Source: an uncultured Halobacteriovorax sp.
GTDB taxonomy: Bacteria > Bdellovibrionota > Bacteriovoracia > Bacteriovoracales > Bacteriovoracaceae
Reading direction: 5' to 3'
DNA length: 64,000 bases
NCBI GenBank assembly: GCA_913061265.1
Contig: CAJXVS010000008.1
Span: 124,001 to 188,000 of the forward strand
The notes below the pieces were generated by a model that was not told the origin of the DNA, did not search any database, and was given only the letters and a program-made list of their open reading frames with translations. Shown one piece after another: positions 1 to 8,105 of the stretch. Made by a program: the position numbers and the translations under genes. Within the stretch, counting starts at the first letter, position 1, and each line of letters opens with the position of its first letter.

Positions 1-87
1 CATAGTGGAAAGTAAATCAATAAAAGGTGTCAGGTTAAGCTGAGCATCAAGCTCTTTCTTTGTACCGAGTCCAATCTTCTTACGCAT
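1..87 (-). CDS. ExbD/TolR-family protein, N-terminal 29 residues (cut by window edge)
   Basis: Only the N-terminus lies in the window. It reads from an ATG at 87-85 leftwards and shows a short basic, charged start followed by LNLTPFIDLLSTM. This is the conserved ExbD/TolR entry into the single transmembrane helix, where the Asp of PFID corresponds to the proton-path Asp. The protein should pair with the ExbB-type protein encoded immediately upstream (45 bp gap, same strand) in a proton-driven inner-membrane motor of the ExbBD/TolQR/MotAB type. The family call is seen in sequence. Which motor it serves cannot be decided, although a TonB-like gene at 2970 makes ExbD slightly more likely than TolR. 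Confidence 0.85.
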   Translation of the reverse strand, partial: MRKKIGLGTKKELDAQLNLTPFIDLLSTM

Positions 88-131
88 AATAATCCTAGTC
101 CTTAGATATTATCGTTCTTAAAAAATGCCTT

Positions 132-836
132 CTAGTTTCTCGTCATATCCGTTTGAGATTCTGTAGAAGACTTAAGAGGAGTCATCGTTTTCTCTTCTGA
201 ATGACTTTCAGTATAAAAAAGAAGGTCGTGATAGATCTCGCTAGCACCTTCAGTAAGCTCACTGACAATCTTCTCAGTTCTATTTTGATAAATAGCGTAG
301 GCCACAAGAGCAGGAATCGCTGCTACAAGTCCGAAGGCCGTCGAGTTTAGGGCTTCAGAAATACCTTGAGATAAAAGGTTCGCTCTCTCAACAGGAGATG
401 CCGCGGCAACACCAGCAAATGAGCTGATCAAACCAGTAACGGTTCCGAGTAGTCCAAAAAGTGTTGAGACGTTACCAAACATGGCAAGAAAACCAGTTCT
501 TTTGTCATAGCTAGAAATTTCTTTTGATAATTGCTCATCCATACGGGCCTGAAGAGCATCGTCTCCTGCACCTAATGAGCGCATCTTGATTCCAACAGCT
601 GCAACTCTACTTAAGCTAGACTTATTCTTGTCTGCTTCAGCATAATCTTTTGCTGATTTATAATCACCTTGTCCAATAAAGGTTAAGAGACTATTTCTGA
701 ATCCTTTTGGGGCTGCTTTGTACGTAGCGTAGAGGGCATAAAATCTTTCGAAGATAAATACCACGGTTAGTACGAGAAATAACAAGATGAAATACATAAA
801 GAATCCACCGGCCTGAAACTGTTCCACGATATTCAT
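132..836 (-). CDS. ExbB/TolQ/MotA-type proton channel protein
   Basis: 234 residues, the usual length for ExbB/TolQ. Three hydrophobic segments lie at about residues 13-33, 115-142 and 165-186, with a large cytoplasmic loop between the first and second. The conserved family signature is present (LFGLLGTVTG near 125 and STAFGLVAAIPA near 167). A strong Shine-Dalgarno (AAGGAGG on the minus strand) sits 7 nt before the ATG. It is followed on the same strand by the ExbD/TolR gene at the window edge, so the two form an operon encoding the stator of an energised envelope complex. The short Ser/Thr-rich C-terminal tail is not a family feature. The substrate system (TonB import, Tol envelope stability or gliding-type motor) is not determinable. 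Confidence 0.9.
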   Translation of the reverse strand: MNIVEQFQAGGFFMYFILLFLVLTVVFIFERFYALYATYKAAPKGFRNSLLTFIGQGDYKSAKDYAEADKNKSSLSRVAAVGIKMRSLGAGDDALQARMDEQLSKEISSYDKRTGFLAMFGNVSTLFGLLGTVTGLISSFAGVAAASPVERANLLSQGISEALNSTAFGLVAAIPALVAYAIYQNRTEKIVSELTEGASEIYHDLLFYTESHSEEKTMTPLKSSTESQTDMTRN

Positions 837-1208
837 AGACTTTCCTCCTTAAAAGCTAATCAATAATTTGAATTTTACCTATAAACTTTTTCCTCTATGA
901 GTGATTCTGTCAATTAAAAGTCTGCCTCTGTAAGGATAAGCTCCATTCTTTCTTCGTCATGCTATTGGCGCTAACGTGATTACCAGTAATTCACTGCCTT
1001 ATCCGACACAGAGACTCAAGTACCACTTCTTTAAAGAATCTAGATTCATGAGCATTTGTAAGAAGATGCAAGAATGGTTTTGAATATTCAAGTCCTTAGA
1101 TTCGTCACCACTCTAACTTCATCCACCGTGACGGGCCCTCATTACAGGCTCTCCCGCTCCTAAAGCCTCCCATGGTAAGAATAGATCATTCAAAATCAGG
1201 GAGATCTC
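837..1208. other. 372-bp intergenic region containing a nested inverted repeat
   Basis: This stretch between the divergent exbB-like and zincin-like genes has no convincing ORF. It does hold ordered dyad symmetry. CTCTGT at 926-931 plus GGATAAG at 934-940 pair with CTTATCC at 998-1004 plus ACAGAG at 1008-1013. Inside the loop, GTGATTAC at 976-983 pairs with GTAA.TCAC at 986-994. The folding could belong to a transcript from either strand. I could not match it to a named riboswitch, 6S RNA, tmRNA or RNase P signature. A purine-rich ribosome site for the downstream gene lies at about 1199-1205. Confidence 0.5.
921..1017. ncRNA. possible structured RNA, strand unknown
   Basis: A 13-bp interrupted stem (6 bp and 7 bp separated by a 2/3-nt internal loop) closes a 57-nt loop that itself contains an 8-bp hairpin at 976-994. 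Such nesting in a non-coding gap is unusual here. There is no T-run terminator directly after it on either strand, so a processed leader of the exbB-like mRNA is as plausible as a separate small RNA. The call rests only on base complementarity visible by eye. Confidence 0.3.
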
Positions 1209-2498
1209 ATGCTTAAGTCAGCCATTCTAGCCACGACCATCTTAGTTTCTACAAGTTCAGCCTTAGCAAAGACTGAGATGAGTAAACTCGTAGAGTATGT
1301 CCAAGATAAATACGCTACACCCAATGAGTCACCAATCTTGATCTTTGATAAAGACGAAATTAACTGGCGCTTTGCCAAGGCTAAAGTCTTTGGAAAAGAG
1401 AATGAGTCAGCGAGAATCCCTGTGATTCAAGCTTATGTAAAAGAATTTACCGGAGTGGACCTTACTACTAATCATGCAAGTAACTTTGATACTTATCTAA
1501 GTATTCTCAAAAACTCAGCCGTGGCCCTTCCCTTAACAGAGGGATATTCTAGCAATAAAGCCTATAAAATCTGCGGAGTCTTTCACGCCGACGCTAATTC
1601 TAATCAAAGGCTTGAAAGTGAAAGACTGCTTGGCCTCAATATAAAGGGCGCCTACGGTGACCTTGAGTACCATCACTTAAAAGAAGGCTTAGAGTTTGAA
1701 GAGATGAAGAAGTTCTCTCTTTATCACGAACTAGGTCATTGCCTTGATAAGCGCTTTCTTCCTGAAGCTCAATCTGCTTATAACGATGCTCATAGTATTC
1801 ATGAAAGTGAATCCTTTGCAGAGACCACCGGACTTCTCTTACTTGCCAGAGAAGGAATAGATAATGTGGCACAGAGAAGAATTACCATGAGAAATATCTA
1901 CTCTCGTAAGATTGGCCAATACCTAATAGACACTCCAGGCCTTAGCTATGGTAATCCTAATGCAAAGTACGGTGGCCTCATCTATTATATGCAGCCCGTC
2001 CTAAGCGCCGGCGCGGCTTTAATTGAAGAAGACTTTGCATTTGTTCAAGATAGTAGCATGGAGGAACTTCTCAAAGCCTCTGAGAGAATCGTCGATGAGA
2101 GCTCACTTAAATCTAGGTCTTTCAACGCTATCTACTCCTACCTTACTGATGGAGCAGAAGTTGCTTTAGAGAGATACAGAGAATATGAAGAATCTATGCC
2201 AGAATACTTTACAGGAATCATCGCCACCATAATGAGCTATATCAATAAAACAGATCAAACCGTAGAAGATAGCTTTGATCAAGACCGTGAAGAGATTCCT
2301 TTTAAGTTATCACTTAAGGATTTTACTGTTGAAGAATTTTGCCCAAGCTTTGAATCATATGACCGAGAGGCCTTTAACGAATTGCTAGATGAATTTCGTG
2401 AAGATCTAAAGAATGAAAATGGAACGGCGGCTGAGCAGAGACAAAGACAGCAGGACCTAATGGATTTACCTGAGAGCTTATCTAGAATCTGTGATTAA
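1209..2498 (+). CDS. exported zincin-like protein with HELGH motif
   Basis: 429 residues beginning with a signal peptide (about 1-20, ending SALA). The body contains HELGH at H173-E174-H177, the HExxH zinc-site pattern of gluzincin/metzincin peptidases, followed about 30 residues on by ESFAETTG, which supplies candidate Glu ligands. That arrangement (HExxH then a helix with E) suggests a secreted or periplasmic zinc metalloprotease. The rest of the chain matches no family I recognise and is rich in charged helical segments. The gene stands alone: it diverges from exbB and converges on the csp gene. No membrane anchor or lipobox is seen. Whether it is active on proteins cannot be told; the zinc-binding prediction is moderate, the family name is not assigned. 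Confidence 0.65.
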   Translation: MLKSAILATTILVSTSSALAKTEMSKLVEYVQDKYATPNESPILIFDKDEINWRFAKAKVFGKENESARIPVIQAYVKEFTGVDLTTNHASNFDTYLSILKNSAVALPLTEGYSSNKAYKICGVFHADANSNQRLESERLLGLNIKGAYGDLEYHHLKEGLEFEEMKKFSLYHELGHCLDKRFLPEAQSAYNDAHSIHESESFAETTGLLLLAREGIDNVAQRRITMRNIYSRKIGQYLIDTPGLSYGNPNAKYGGLIYYMQPVLSAGAALIEEDFAFVQDSSMEELLKASERIVDESSLKSRSFNAIYSYLTDGAEVALERYREYEESMPEYFTGIIATIMSYINKTDQTVEDSFDQDREEIPFKLSLKDFTVEEFCPSFESYDREAFNELLDEFREDLKNENGTAAEQRQRQQDLMDLPESLSRICD

Positions 2499-2508
2499 AG
2501 ACCAAAAA

Positions 2509-2530
2509 AAAGGGAGCTGACGCTCCCTTT
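2509..2530 (-). terminator. rho-independent terminator of the cold-shock gene
   Basis: AAAGGGAGC (2509-2517) pairs perfectly with GCTCCCTTT (2522-2530) around a 4-nt loop. Read on the minus strand the hairpin is followed by a run of seven or more T residues, the classic intrinsic terminator for the csp transcript. The plus-strand gene ending at 2498 may share it, but lacks the downstream T-run on its own strand. Confidence 0.8.
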
Positions 2531-2556
2531 AAAATCTATATATATTTATTCAAATA

Positions 2557-2754
2557 TTATATTTTTTTAACTTGAACAGCACATGGTCCTTTTTGACCTT
2601 CGCCTACTTCATACTCAACTTTGTCATTTTCGTTAAGGTAAGAAATACCGTCAAGACCTGTTGCGTGTACGAATAGATCAGCTCCACCATCTTCTGGAGT
2701 GATAAAACCAAAACCTTTTGCTTCATTAAAAAACTTTACTGTACCTGTACTCAT
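2557..2754 (-). CDS. cold-shock domain protein (CspA family)
   Basis: 65 residues, exactly the size of a single cold-shock domain. It carries both RNA-binding motifs: KGFGFI (RNP1) near residues 14-19 and LFVHATGL (RNP2) near 27-34. It binds single-stranded RNA/DNA and acts as an RNA chaperone in the cytoplasm. The gene is monocistronic, with its own intrinsic terminator at 2509-2530 and a leader with paired segments upstream (2775-2820). Whether this copy is cold-induced or constitutive cannot be read from the sequence. Confidence 0.95.
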   Translation of the reverse strand: MSTGTVKFFNEAKGFGFITPEDGGADLFVHATGLDGISYLNENDKVEYEVGEGQKGPCAVQVKKI

Positions 2755-2774
2755 AATAATAATCCTAAAAAAAT

Positions 2775-2820
2775 AGACGGCGAAAGTGCCATCAGTGTTA
2801 TAGGCAAAGTACCCCCGTCT
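2775..2820 (-). promoter_or_regulatory. folded 5' leader of the cold-shock gene
   Basis: AGACGG (2775-2780) and CCGTCT (2815-2820) are complementary and enclose a second short GCC/GGC pairing. On the minus strand this places a stem-loop about 20-65 nt before the csp start codon. Long foldable leaders that control translation are known for csp mRNAs; here the role is inferred from position only. Confidence 0.4.
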
Positions 2821-2955
2821 GATTAAAATTGCAAATGGTTTTTATTGCCCCACGTTACCGGTCTTTAACGTACTGAATTCACGTTATTAGTTAGGTGCTT
2901 AACTCTTAAAATGGCGACAAAATACAGAGTAAATGACCAGTTCTGAATCTTGGGC

Positions 2956-2969
2956 TACACTGAAAAACG
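2956..2969 (+). promoter_or_regulatory. -10 box directly before the tonB-like start
   Basis: TACACT at 2956-2961 lies 8 nt before the ATG at 2970. A -35-like ATGACC stands 17 bp upstream. The expected transcription start falls within 1-2 nt of the ATG, and no Shine-Dalgarno is present, so the mRNA may be leaderless. Confidence 0.4.
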
Positions 2970-3521
2970 ATGTTTTTTACAAAGCCAAGAATCATATTTA
3001 ACAAGGCCTGGGTTCTCTCATTCCTTCTTCATGGGTTGATCCTTTTCTTCGTCTTTCCAAAGTCGCAAGGAATCAAAGAGATCACAGCAAAACTTGGCTT
3101 TAACCCAAGTCGATTCACCATTAGCAGCATCCTAAATACTAAGACTAAACCTAAGCTTGCGCCTTCAGTAAAACCAATAAAAAAGGCTCTTCCAAAAGAG
3201 TCAAAGACCGTAGATAAAACTCTCCCCATAGAGCCGAGTAAAGATGCCTCTCAAGTAAAGACCTTTGAGGAGTCTATCATTAAGAACACTCCTCCAAACT
3301 ACCCAAGGATTGCGAGAAAGCGTGGATGGCAAGGGGATGTAGAATTGCTTATTCATGTCTCATCTAAAGGACTAGTTAAAAATATTGATGTCCTTAGCTC
3401 AAATGCTCATCAGGTCTTAACCAAAAGCGCAGTTGAATCAGCAAAGTCCTGGGCCTTTGTCCCTTCTCAAGATCAACTTGATTACAAGGTTAGAAAGGTC
3501 ATCAAGTACCAGTTAAAGTAA
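2970..3521 (+). CDS. TonB-family energy transducer
   Basis: 183 residues: a short cytoplasmic start, one N-terminal membrane helix (about 13-31), a Lys/Pro/Ser-rich spacer (about 50-100) for crossing the periplasm, and a C-terminal TonB domain (about 103-183). The C-terminal domain carries the typical YPRIARKRGWQGDV entry and a closing W-F-P element (SWAFVPS). It should couple the ExbB/ExbD motor to outer-membrane receptors; genes for such a pair start 2 kb away on the other strand. The spacer is short compared with E. coli TonB (239 residues in total). The gene is single and ends flush against the convergent histidine kinase gene (adjacent bases). Confidence 0.85.
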   Translation: MFFTKPRIIFNKAWVLSFLLHGLILFFVFPKSQGIKEITAKLGFNPSRFTISSILNTKTKPKLAPSVKPIKKALPKESKTVDKTLPIEPSKDASQVKTFEESIIKNTPPNYPRIARKRGWQGDVELLIHVSSKGLVKNIDVLSSNAHQVLTKSAVESAKSWAFVPSQDQLDYKVRKVIKYQLK

Positions 3522-5006
3522 TTATTCAGATTCGCTTTTAGTATATTTATTAAAATGAATGATAAACTGAGTATTAGGGCAAGAGCGGTTGACCTTAATA
3601 ATAGCGTTATGCTGATTTAAAATACTGGCCGTAATTGAAAGACCAAGACCGGTCCCTTCACCTACAACTTTTGAAGTATAAAAGGGATCGAACATCTTTG
3701 ATGCCTGATCTTCAGGAATCCCCTTACCGGAATCAGTTATGCTTAGGCTTAAAAGAGACTTCTTTTCAGTTAGCTCAATCTTTACCCATCTCTCTTCTAA
3801 TTCTTTAACGGCATCGCAAGAATTATTCACAAGGTTGATAAGGACTTGCTCCATTTCAACTTCATCACATAAGACTAGGGCCTCTGATTCAATCGAGCAG
3901 GTCAATTCAACATCATGCCTCTTAGCTTTAATCTCAGTTAAGATTAAGGATTCTTTAACAATAGAAGAGAGCTTATGCGGCGTGTATTCCTGCTTATCTC
4001 CAAACCTAGAGAATTTTTTTAAGCTAGCTACAATTCTTGCAATTCTATCTGAAGACTTTCTAATAGACTCAATCTTACTTTCGACTTGCTCTGGGGTCTG
4101 TGCTCTATTTTGAAGAATTGTTATGCTTCCAGAGATAATAGCAAGGGGGTTGTTAATTTCATGAGCTATCCCAGCAGACATCTCCCCTAGAGAGGCCAAT
4201 TTAGAGGAATGAACATTCTTGATTCTTTCTTCTTCGTATCTTAACTCTGCTGTTTTTTTATCGTTAATATCTTGGATAGTTCCAGAGAGGCTAACGACCT
4301 TTCCATCTTTGTAGTTTGCTTTGCCATTTGTATAGACCCAAATAATATTCCCTTTTGCGGTTTTCGCCTGTAGCTCTAAAGAATAAGGTGTACCATTATT
4401 TATTGCTTCGTTCACAGCTTCTTCAATAACAGGTCGAGAGTCCTCAGTGTATAAGCTTAATCCATCAGTTAAGACTGGGCAGCTTAATTCTCTTTTATTT
4501 ACTTCAAAGATTCTAAAGGCTTCGTCCGACCAATGTAGCTCTCCAGTTTGAACAATTAACTCCCAGCCTCCTACTTTAGAAATCTTATTAGTCTCATTTA
4601 GCATTCTTACAGTTTTCTTTAAGTCCTTTCTAATTATTACTTCTTTAGTGACATCATTTCGAACTGAGATATAGCCTGTAATTTTATTACTTGAATCAAA
4701 GTAGGGGGAGATTATGGCCTTTACAAAATAAGGCTTTCCCGCTTTAGTTTTATTTTCAATAATTCCTTTCCAGACTTCACCTGAGGAGATGACGTCCCAC
4801 ATCTTTTGATAAAACTGTTCTGTGTGCTTCCCGGATTTTACTTTACGGTGGTTCTCCCCGATCAACTCTTCTCTTGAGTAACCACTTAATTCACAGAACT
4901 TATCATTGACTTCAATGATGACTCCCTTCACATTTGTTTTAGAGAAAATGAGTTCATTGTGAACAAGGTCGCAAATATGTTTATCTAGTAAGTCGTTATC
5001 AGACAT
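3522..5006 (-). CDS. PAS-domain sensor histidine kinase (copy 1)
   Basis: 494 residues, cytoplasmic: no membrane helices. Two PAS/PAC modules come first (about 10-125, with FCELSGYSREELIGENHR; and about 140-250), then a dimerisation/phosphoacceptor helix with HEINNP and the phosphorylated His at residue 282. The ATPase domain follows, with N-box (LVNNSCDAV), G1 (DSGKGIP) and G2 (GEGTGLGLSI) motifs. An SD (TGAGGA) precedes the ATG. It autophosphorylates and passes phosphate to an unknown response regulator; none is encoded nearby. It is a close paralogue of the gene just upstream (5094-6758), so the pair arose by tandem duplication. The signal is unknown; PAS pairs like these often bind haem, flavin or small ligands. 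Confidence 0.93.
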   Translation of the reverse strand: MSDNDLLDKHICDLVHNELIFSKTNVKGVIIEVNDKFCELSGYSREELIGENHRKVKSGKHTEQFYQKMWDVISSGEVWKGIIENKTKAGKPYFVKAIISPYFDSSNKITGYISVRNDVTKEVIIRKDLKKTVRMLNETNKISKVGGWELIVQTGELHWSDEAFRIFEVNKRELSCPVLTDGLSLYTEDSRPVIEEAVNEAINNGTPYSLELQAKTAKGNIIWVYTNGKANYKDGKVVSLSGTIQDINDKKTAELRYEEERIKNVHSSKLASLGEMSAGIAHEINNPLAIISGSITILQNRAQTPEQVESKIESIRKSSDRIARIVASLKKFSRFGDKQEYTPHKLSSIVKESLILTEIKAKRHDVELTCSIESEALVLCDEVEMEQVLINLVNNSCDAVKELEERWVKIELTEKKSLLSLSITDSGKGIPEDQASKMFDPFYTSKVVGEGTGLGLSITASILNQHNAIIKVNRSCPNTQFIIHFNKYTKSESE

Positions 5007-5093
5007 TGAATCCTCAAAATTTGTTTAGTGTTACTATAAACTAATTCCGAGTAATATCTTAATTTTTTTTTCTTTTACTTTAAGAAAAACACT

Positions 5094-6758
5094 TTAGTCG
5101 GATATACTGGCATCACTTTCAACAATCTTATTGAAGATAATAATAAACTGAGTATTAGGATGTTTGTGATTCACCCGAATTAAAGCGTTATGCTGATTTA
5201 AGATACTGGCCGTAATTGAAAGACCAAGACCAGTTCCCTCACCTATATCTTTAGTCGTAAAAAAAGGATCGAACATTCGGCTGGCCTTTTCAGGGGGTAT
5301 TCCATTTCCTGAGTCAGTTACTTTTAATGAAACATGGGACTTCTCTTCACTAAGCTCGATCTTAATCCATCTTTCATCAAGGTCTTTAATAGCGTCTGCT
5401 GCATTATTGATAAGATTGATTAAGACTTGTTCTATCTCGATGTCATTACATAAGACCATGGCCTCTGATTGGATGTCTGAAGTAAGTTCAATATTACTTC
5501 CCTTTGCCTTAATACTGGTTAGGATCATTGACTCATCAACAATAGTAGAAAGTTTATGAGGGCCATAGTCTTGAATATCACTAAAGCGTGAGAATTTTTT
5601 AAGACTTCCTACAATCTTTCCTATTCTTTCAGTAGATTTTCTAATGGTCTCTACTCTTTTTTTAGTCTGCTCTAAGGTTTGCTCTCTAGTTTGAAGAAGA
5701 GAAACTGTTCCAGCTATTATAGTAAGGGGATTATTTATTTCATGGGCTATCCCTGCAGACATTTCTCCAAGGGAGGCCAACTTTGCTGAGTGCAGGTTCT
5801 TAATCCTTTCTTCTTCGTAATTTTGTTCCGCTATTTTTCTGTTATTTATATCTTGGATAGTTCCAGACAAGCTTATGACTTTGCCATCTTTATAATTTGG
5901 CTTTCCATTTGTATAAATCCATAAAAGCTTTCCAGAGACAGTCTTGACTTGTAACTCAAGAGAATAAGGAACGCCCTCTTCAATTGCCTTATTGATGGCA
6001 TCGGTGATGACTGGTCTGGATTCTTCAGTATAAACACTTAAGCCTTCTTTTAACTCAGGTTTTTTATTTTTATCTTTTTTAAATTCAAGGATATTATAAG
6101 TCTCGTCAGTCCAAGTTAGGTATCCTGACTCAACATTTAAATCCCAACCTCCGACTTTTGCAATCTTACTTGTCTCGTTTAAGATATCTAAAGTCTTCTT
6201 GAGGTTCTTTCTCATCATGACTTCTTTAGTCACATCGCTTCTAATGGAAAGATAGCCAGAGAGTTTTTTATCAATATCATAAAAGGGAGAAATAACTGCT
6301 TTAACAAAATAGGGACTACCATCCTTTGCCTTATTCTCCACGATCCCGCGCCAGGTCTCTCCCGCAGAGATGACCTCCCACATATTGGCATAGAATTTCT
6401 CTGAATGTTTACCGGATTTAACAACCCGGTGGTTCTCTCCTATTAATTCTTTTTTTGTATAACCACTTAGCTCACAGAACTTTCCATTTACTTCCGTTAT
6501 ATTCCCTGCTTTATCTGTACGGGAGTAGATCAACTCATTATGAATAAGCTCATTGAGCTGAAGCTCTGATTGTAAAAGCTTACTTCCTTTTGTGACTGAT
6601 TCAGTGTTTTTAAAGTTCTTATAAAAAGAATCTAAGATCTTATTTAGGTTTTTATCTAATATCGTCTCATCTATTCCATCTTTGAGCTGAGAGATTGATT
6701 TTATAAATCGATCAAAGTCTGATTTCCTTATGACAATATCTTCTTCAGCTGCGCTCAC
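5094..6758 (-). CDS. PAS-domain sensor histidine kinase (copy 2)
   Basis: 554 residues with the same architecture as the downstream paralogue: two PAS/PAC modules, HisKA helix with phosphoacceptor His339 in HEINNP, and a HATPase domain with LINNAADAI, DSGNGIP and GEGTGLGLSI. The extra length is an N-terminal helical segment of about 60 residues not present in copy 1. Start is a GTG preceded by GAGAGGA on the minus strand. An 87-bp gap separates it from copy 1, so cotranscription is plausible. No receiver-domain gene lies beside it. The long shared stretches between the copies, down to identical motif wording, argue for recent duplication followed by divergence of the sensor halves. Confidence 0.93.
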   Translation of the reverse strand: MSAAEEDIVIRKSDFDRFIKSISQLKDGIDETILDKNLNKILDSFYKNFKNTESVTKGSKLLQSELQLNELIHNELIYSRTDKAGNITEVNGKFCELSGYTKKELIGENHRVVKSGKHSEKFYANMWEVISAGETWRGIVENKAKDGSPYFVKAVISPFYDIDKKLSGYLSIRSDVTKEVMMRKNLKKTLDILNETSKIAKVGGWDLNVESGYLTWTDETYNILEFKKDKNKKPELKEGLSVYTEESRPVITDAINKAIEEGVPYSLELQVKTVSGKLLWIYTNGKPNYKDGKVISLSGTIQDINNRKIAEQNYEEERIKNLHSAKLASLGEMSAGIAHEINNPLTIIAGTVSLLQTREQTLEQTKKRVETIRKSTERIGKIVGSLKKFSRFSDIQDYGPHKLSTIVDESMILTSIKAKGSNIELTSDIQSEAMVLCNDIEIEQVLINLINNAADAIKDLDERWIKIELSEEKSHVSLKVTDSGNGIPPEKASRMFDPFFTTKDIGEGTGLGLSITASILNQHNALIRVNHKHPNTQFIIIFNKIVESDASISD

Positions 6759-6852
6759 TCGATCCTCTCAATCTTTAGTTAGTCTAAGGTTAAGGGCAAT
6801 TCTGAATTGGGAAAACAATAAAATTTATAAAACGGTAAACTTCCTTAAAAGC

Positions 6853-6885
6853 TTGTTTTAGATCAGGTTTTTCTATAATCTTTAG
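6853..6885 (+). promoter_or_regulatory. promoter of the marC-like gene
   Basis: A perfect -10 box TATAAT at 6874-6879 is followed by 6 nt and the GTG at 6886. A TTGTTT at 6853-6858 gives a short 15-bp spacer. Transcription should begin at or next to the GTG, giving a leaderless message unless an internal start is used. Confidence 0.5.
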
Positions 6886-7533
6886 GTGTATCTTCTCTTA
6901 CTCGGGGAAAATGTTTTGATAGATATTGAAAGTTTGGTGAGCAGTTTTATTGTTTTATGGGCCGTCATCGACCCTGTTGGAACTATCCCAGTCTTTATCG
7001 CTGTGACTAAGAACTATGGTGAAGAAGAGAAAAAAAGAATCGCCCTCGTCTCTTCGGTTGTGGCCTTTTTAATCCTTCTTTTCTTTCTCGTTATTGGGGA
7101 GATCTTACTCAGAAGAATGGGCGTGCCTCTTCCTGCCTTTCAAGTCTCGGGCGGGGTTGTTCTTTTGATCTTCGCGCTTGATATGATCTTTGGTAATAGT
7201 AAGCCTGAAGGCGAAATACAACTTCTTAAAAGCGCTCAAGAAACGGCCGTCTTCCCCCTAGCGATTCCCTCAATTGCAGGACCAGGGGCTATCTTAGCGG
7301 TGATCTTATTAACAGATAATTCAAGACATTCCCTTGTGGATCAAGGGATCACAGCGGCTCTTATGGCACTGATGATCCTCATCACATATTTCTTTATGAG
7401 GATAGCAGGGCCTATCAATAGAAAGATTGGAAACTCTGGTGCCATTGTTATTAGTAAAGTCATGGGGCTTATCTTGGCCTCAATCGCTGCGACTAATATC
7501 TTGATAGGTATTAAGGAATTCTTTAAACTTTAA
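6886..7533 (+). CDS. MarC-family integral membrane protein
   Basis: 215 residues with about six hydrophobic helices. The family signature starts at LWAVIDPVGTIPVF and continues with VSGGVVLLIFALDM and PLAIPSIAGPGAI, all characteristic of MarC/SNARE-associated-like membrane proteins (UPF0056). Physiological role is unclear; the name comes from the E. coli mar locus and not from a proven resistance function. Two starts are possible: GTG 6886, six nt after a perfect -10 box, or TTG 6916 preceded by GGGGAA. The conserved region begins after both. It converges on and slightly overlaps the 3' end of the next gene. Confidence 0.88.
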   Translation: MYLLLLGENVLIDIESLVSSFIVLWAVIDPVGTIPVFIAVTKNYGEEEKKRIALVSSVVAFLILLFFLVIGEILLRRMGVPLPAFQVSGGVVLLIFALDMIFGNSKPEGEIQLLKSAQETAVFPLAIPSIAGPGAILAVILLTDNSRHSLVDQGITAALMALMILITYFFMRIAGPINRKIGNSGAIVISKVMGLILASIAATNILIGIKEFFKL

Positions 7534-8012
7534 GACTTTAGGCCCTTACAGATCTTCTTGATAGCGATTCCCGCTTTAAGAGTACGGATACGCCAAAGGC
7601 CAGGCCAAATCGTTTTATAGACTTCTTTTCTATCACTCTTAGAAAGCTCGCAAAAGCCACTATCGACATAACAAGAAAGATGTTCTTTAAAAGACTCTTT
7701 TTTTATAGAGCGGCAGCTTCTTGCATCAATATTATCTTCTAACTTTTTTATCAGACAATTTCTAGTCTTAGAAACCCAAAGCTCACCAGCTATTGAAAAC
7801 TGTGGGGCCCTTTTTTCAAAGCGAAGACAGTACTTTTTTCCAAAGCCTCTAGAGTAACCAAAACGCCCACACTTTCTGTTTGCTTCAAAGCAGGAGTAAT
7901 ACTCGCAGCTTTCTCTTAACTCTTCACAGTTAACAGCGCCCTCTGAAGCATTGACCTTGATTTGAGTCAGGCTCAACAAAATGAATGAGAGAAAGAAGAG
8001 TGATTTAAACAT
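7530..8012 (-). CDS. small exported cysteine-rich protein
   Basis: About 160 residues from the preferred ATG (8012), which starts directly at the signal peptide (FKSLFFLSFILLSL); a further ATG five codons earlier (8027) is possible. The mature part has ten Cys, even in number and spread over the chain, which fits a disulfide-bonded periplasmic or secreted protein. It is basic (many Lys/Arg). No family is recognised. It sits tail-to-tail with marC and 78 bp downstream of the sphingolipid-type operon on the same strand, so read-through from that operon is possible but not shown. Confidence 0.7.
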   Translation of the reverse strand: MFKSLFFLSFILLSLTQIKVNASEGAVNCEELRESCEYYSCFEANRKCGRFGYSRGFGKKYCLRFEKRAPQFSIAGELWVSKTRNCLIKKLEDNIDARSCRSIKKESFKEHLSCYVDSGFCELSKSDRKEVYKTIWPGLWRIRTLKAGIAIKKICKGLKS

Positions 8013-8105
8013 GCCGGACTCTAACATAAGCCAGGATTTTGGTTAATAAGGTGTGAAGAGCTTACATTGTTAAAAATTCACTTCAAACGGCTGAAAAGAC
8101 AGGAA

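Noticed and set aside
6916-6918. TTG as the true start of the marC-like gene
   Set aside because: GGGGAA precedes it, but the perfect -10 box six nt before GTG 6886 fits the leaderless layout seen at five other genes. Left open rather than adopted.
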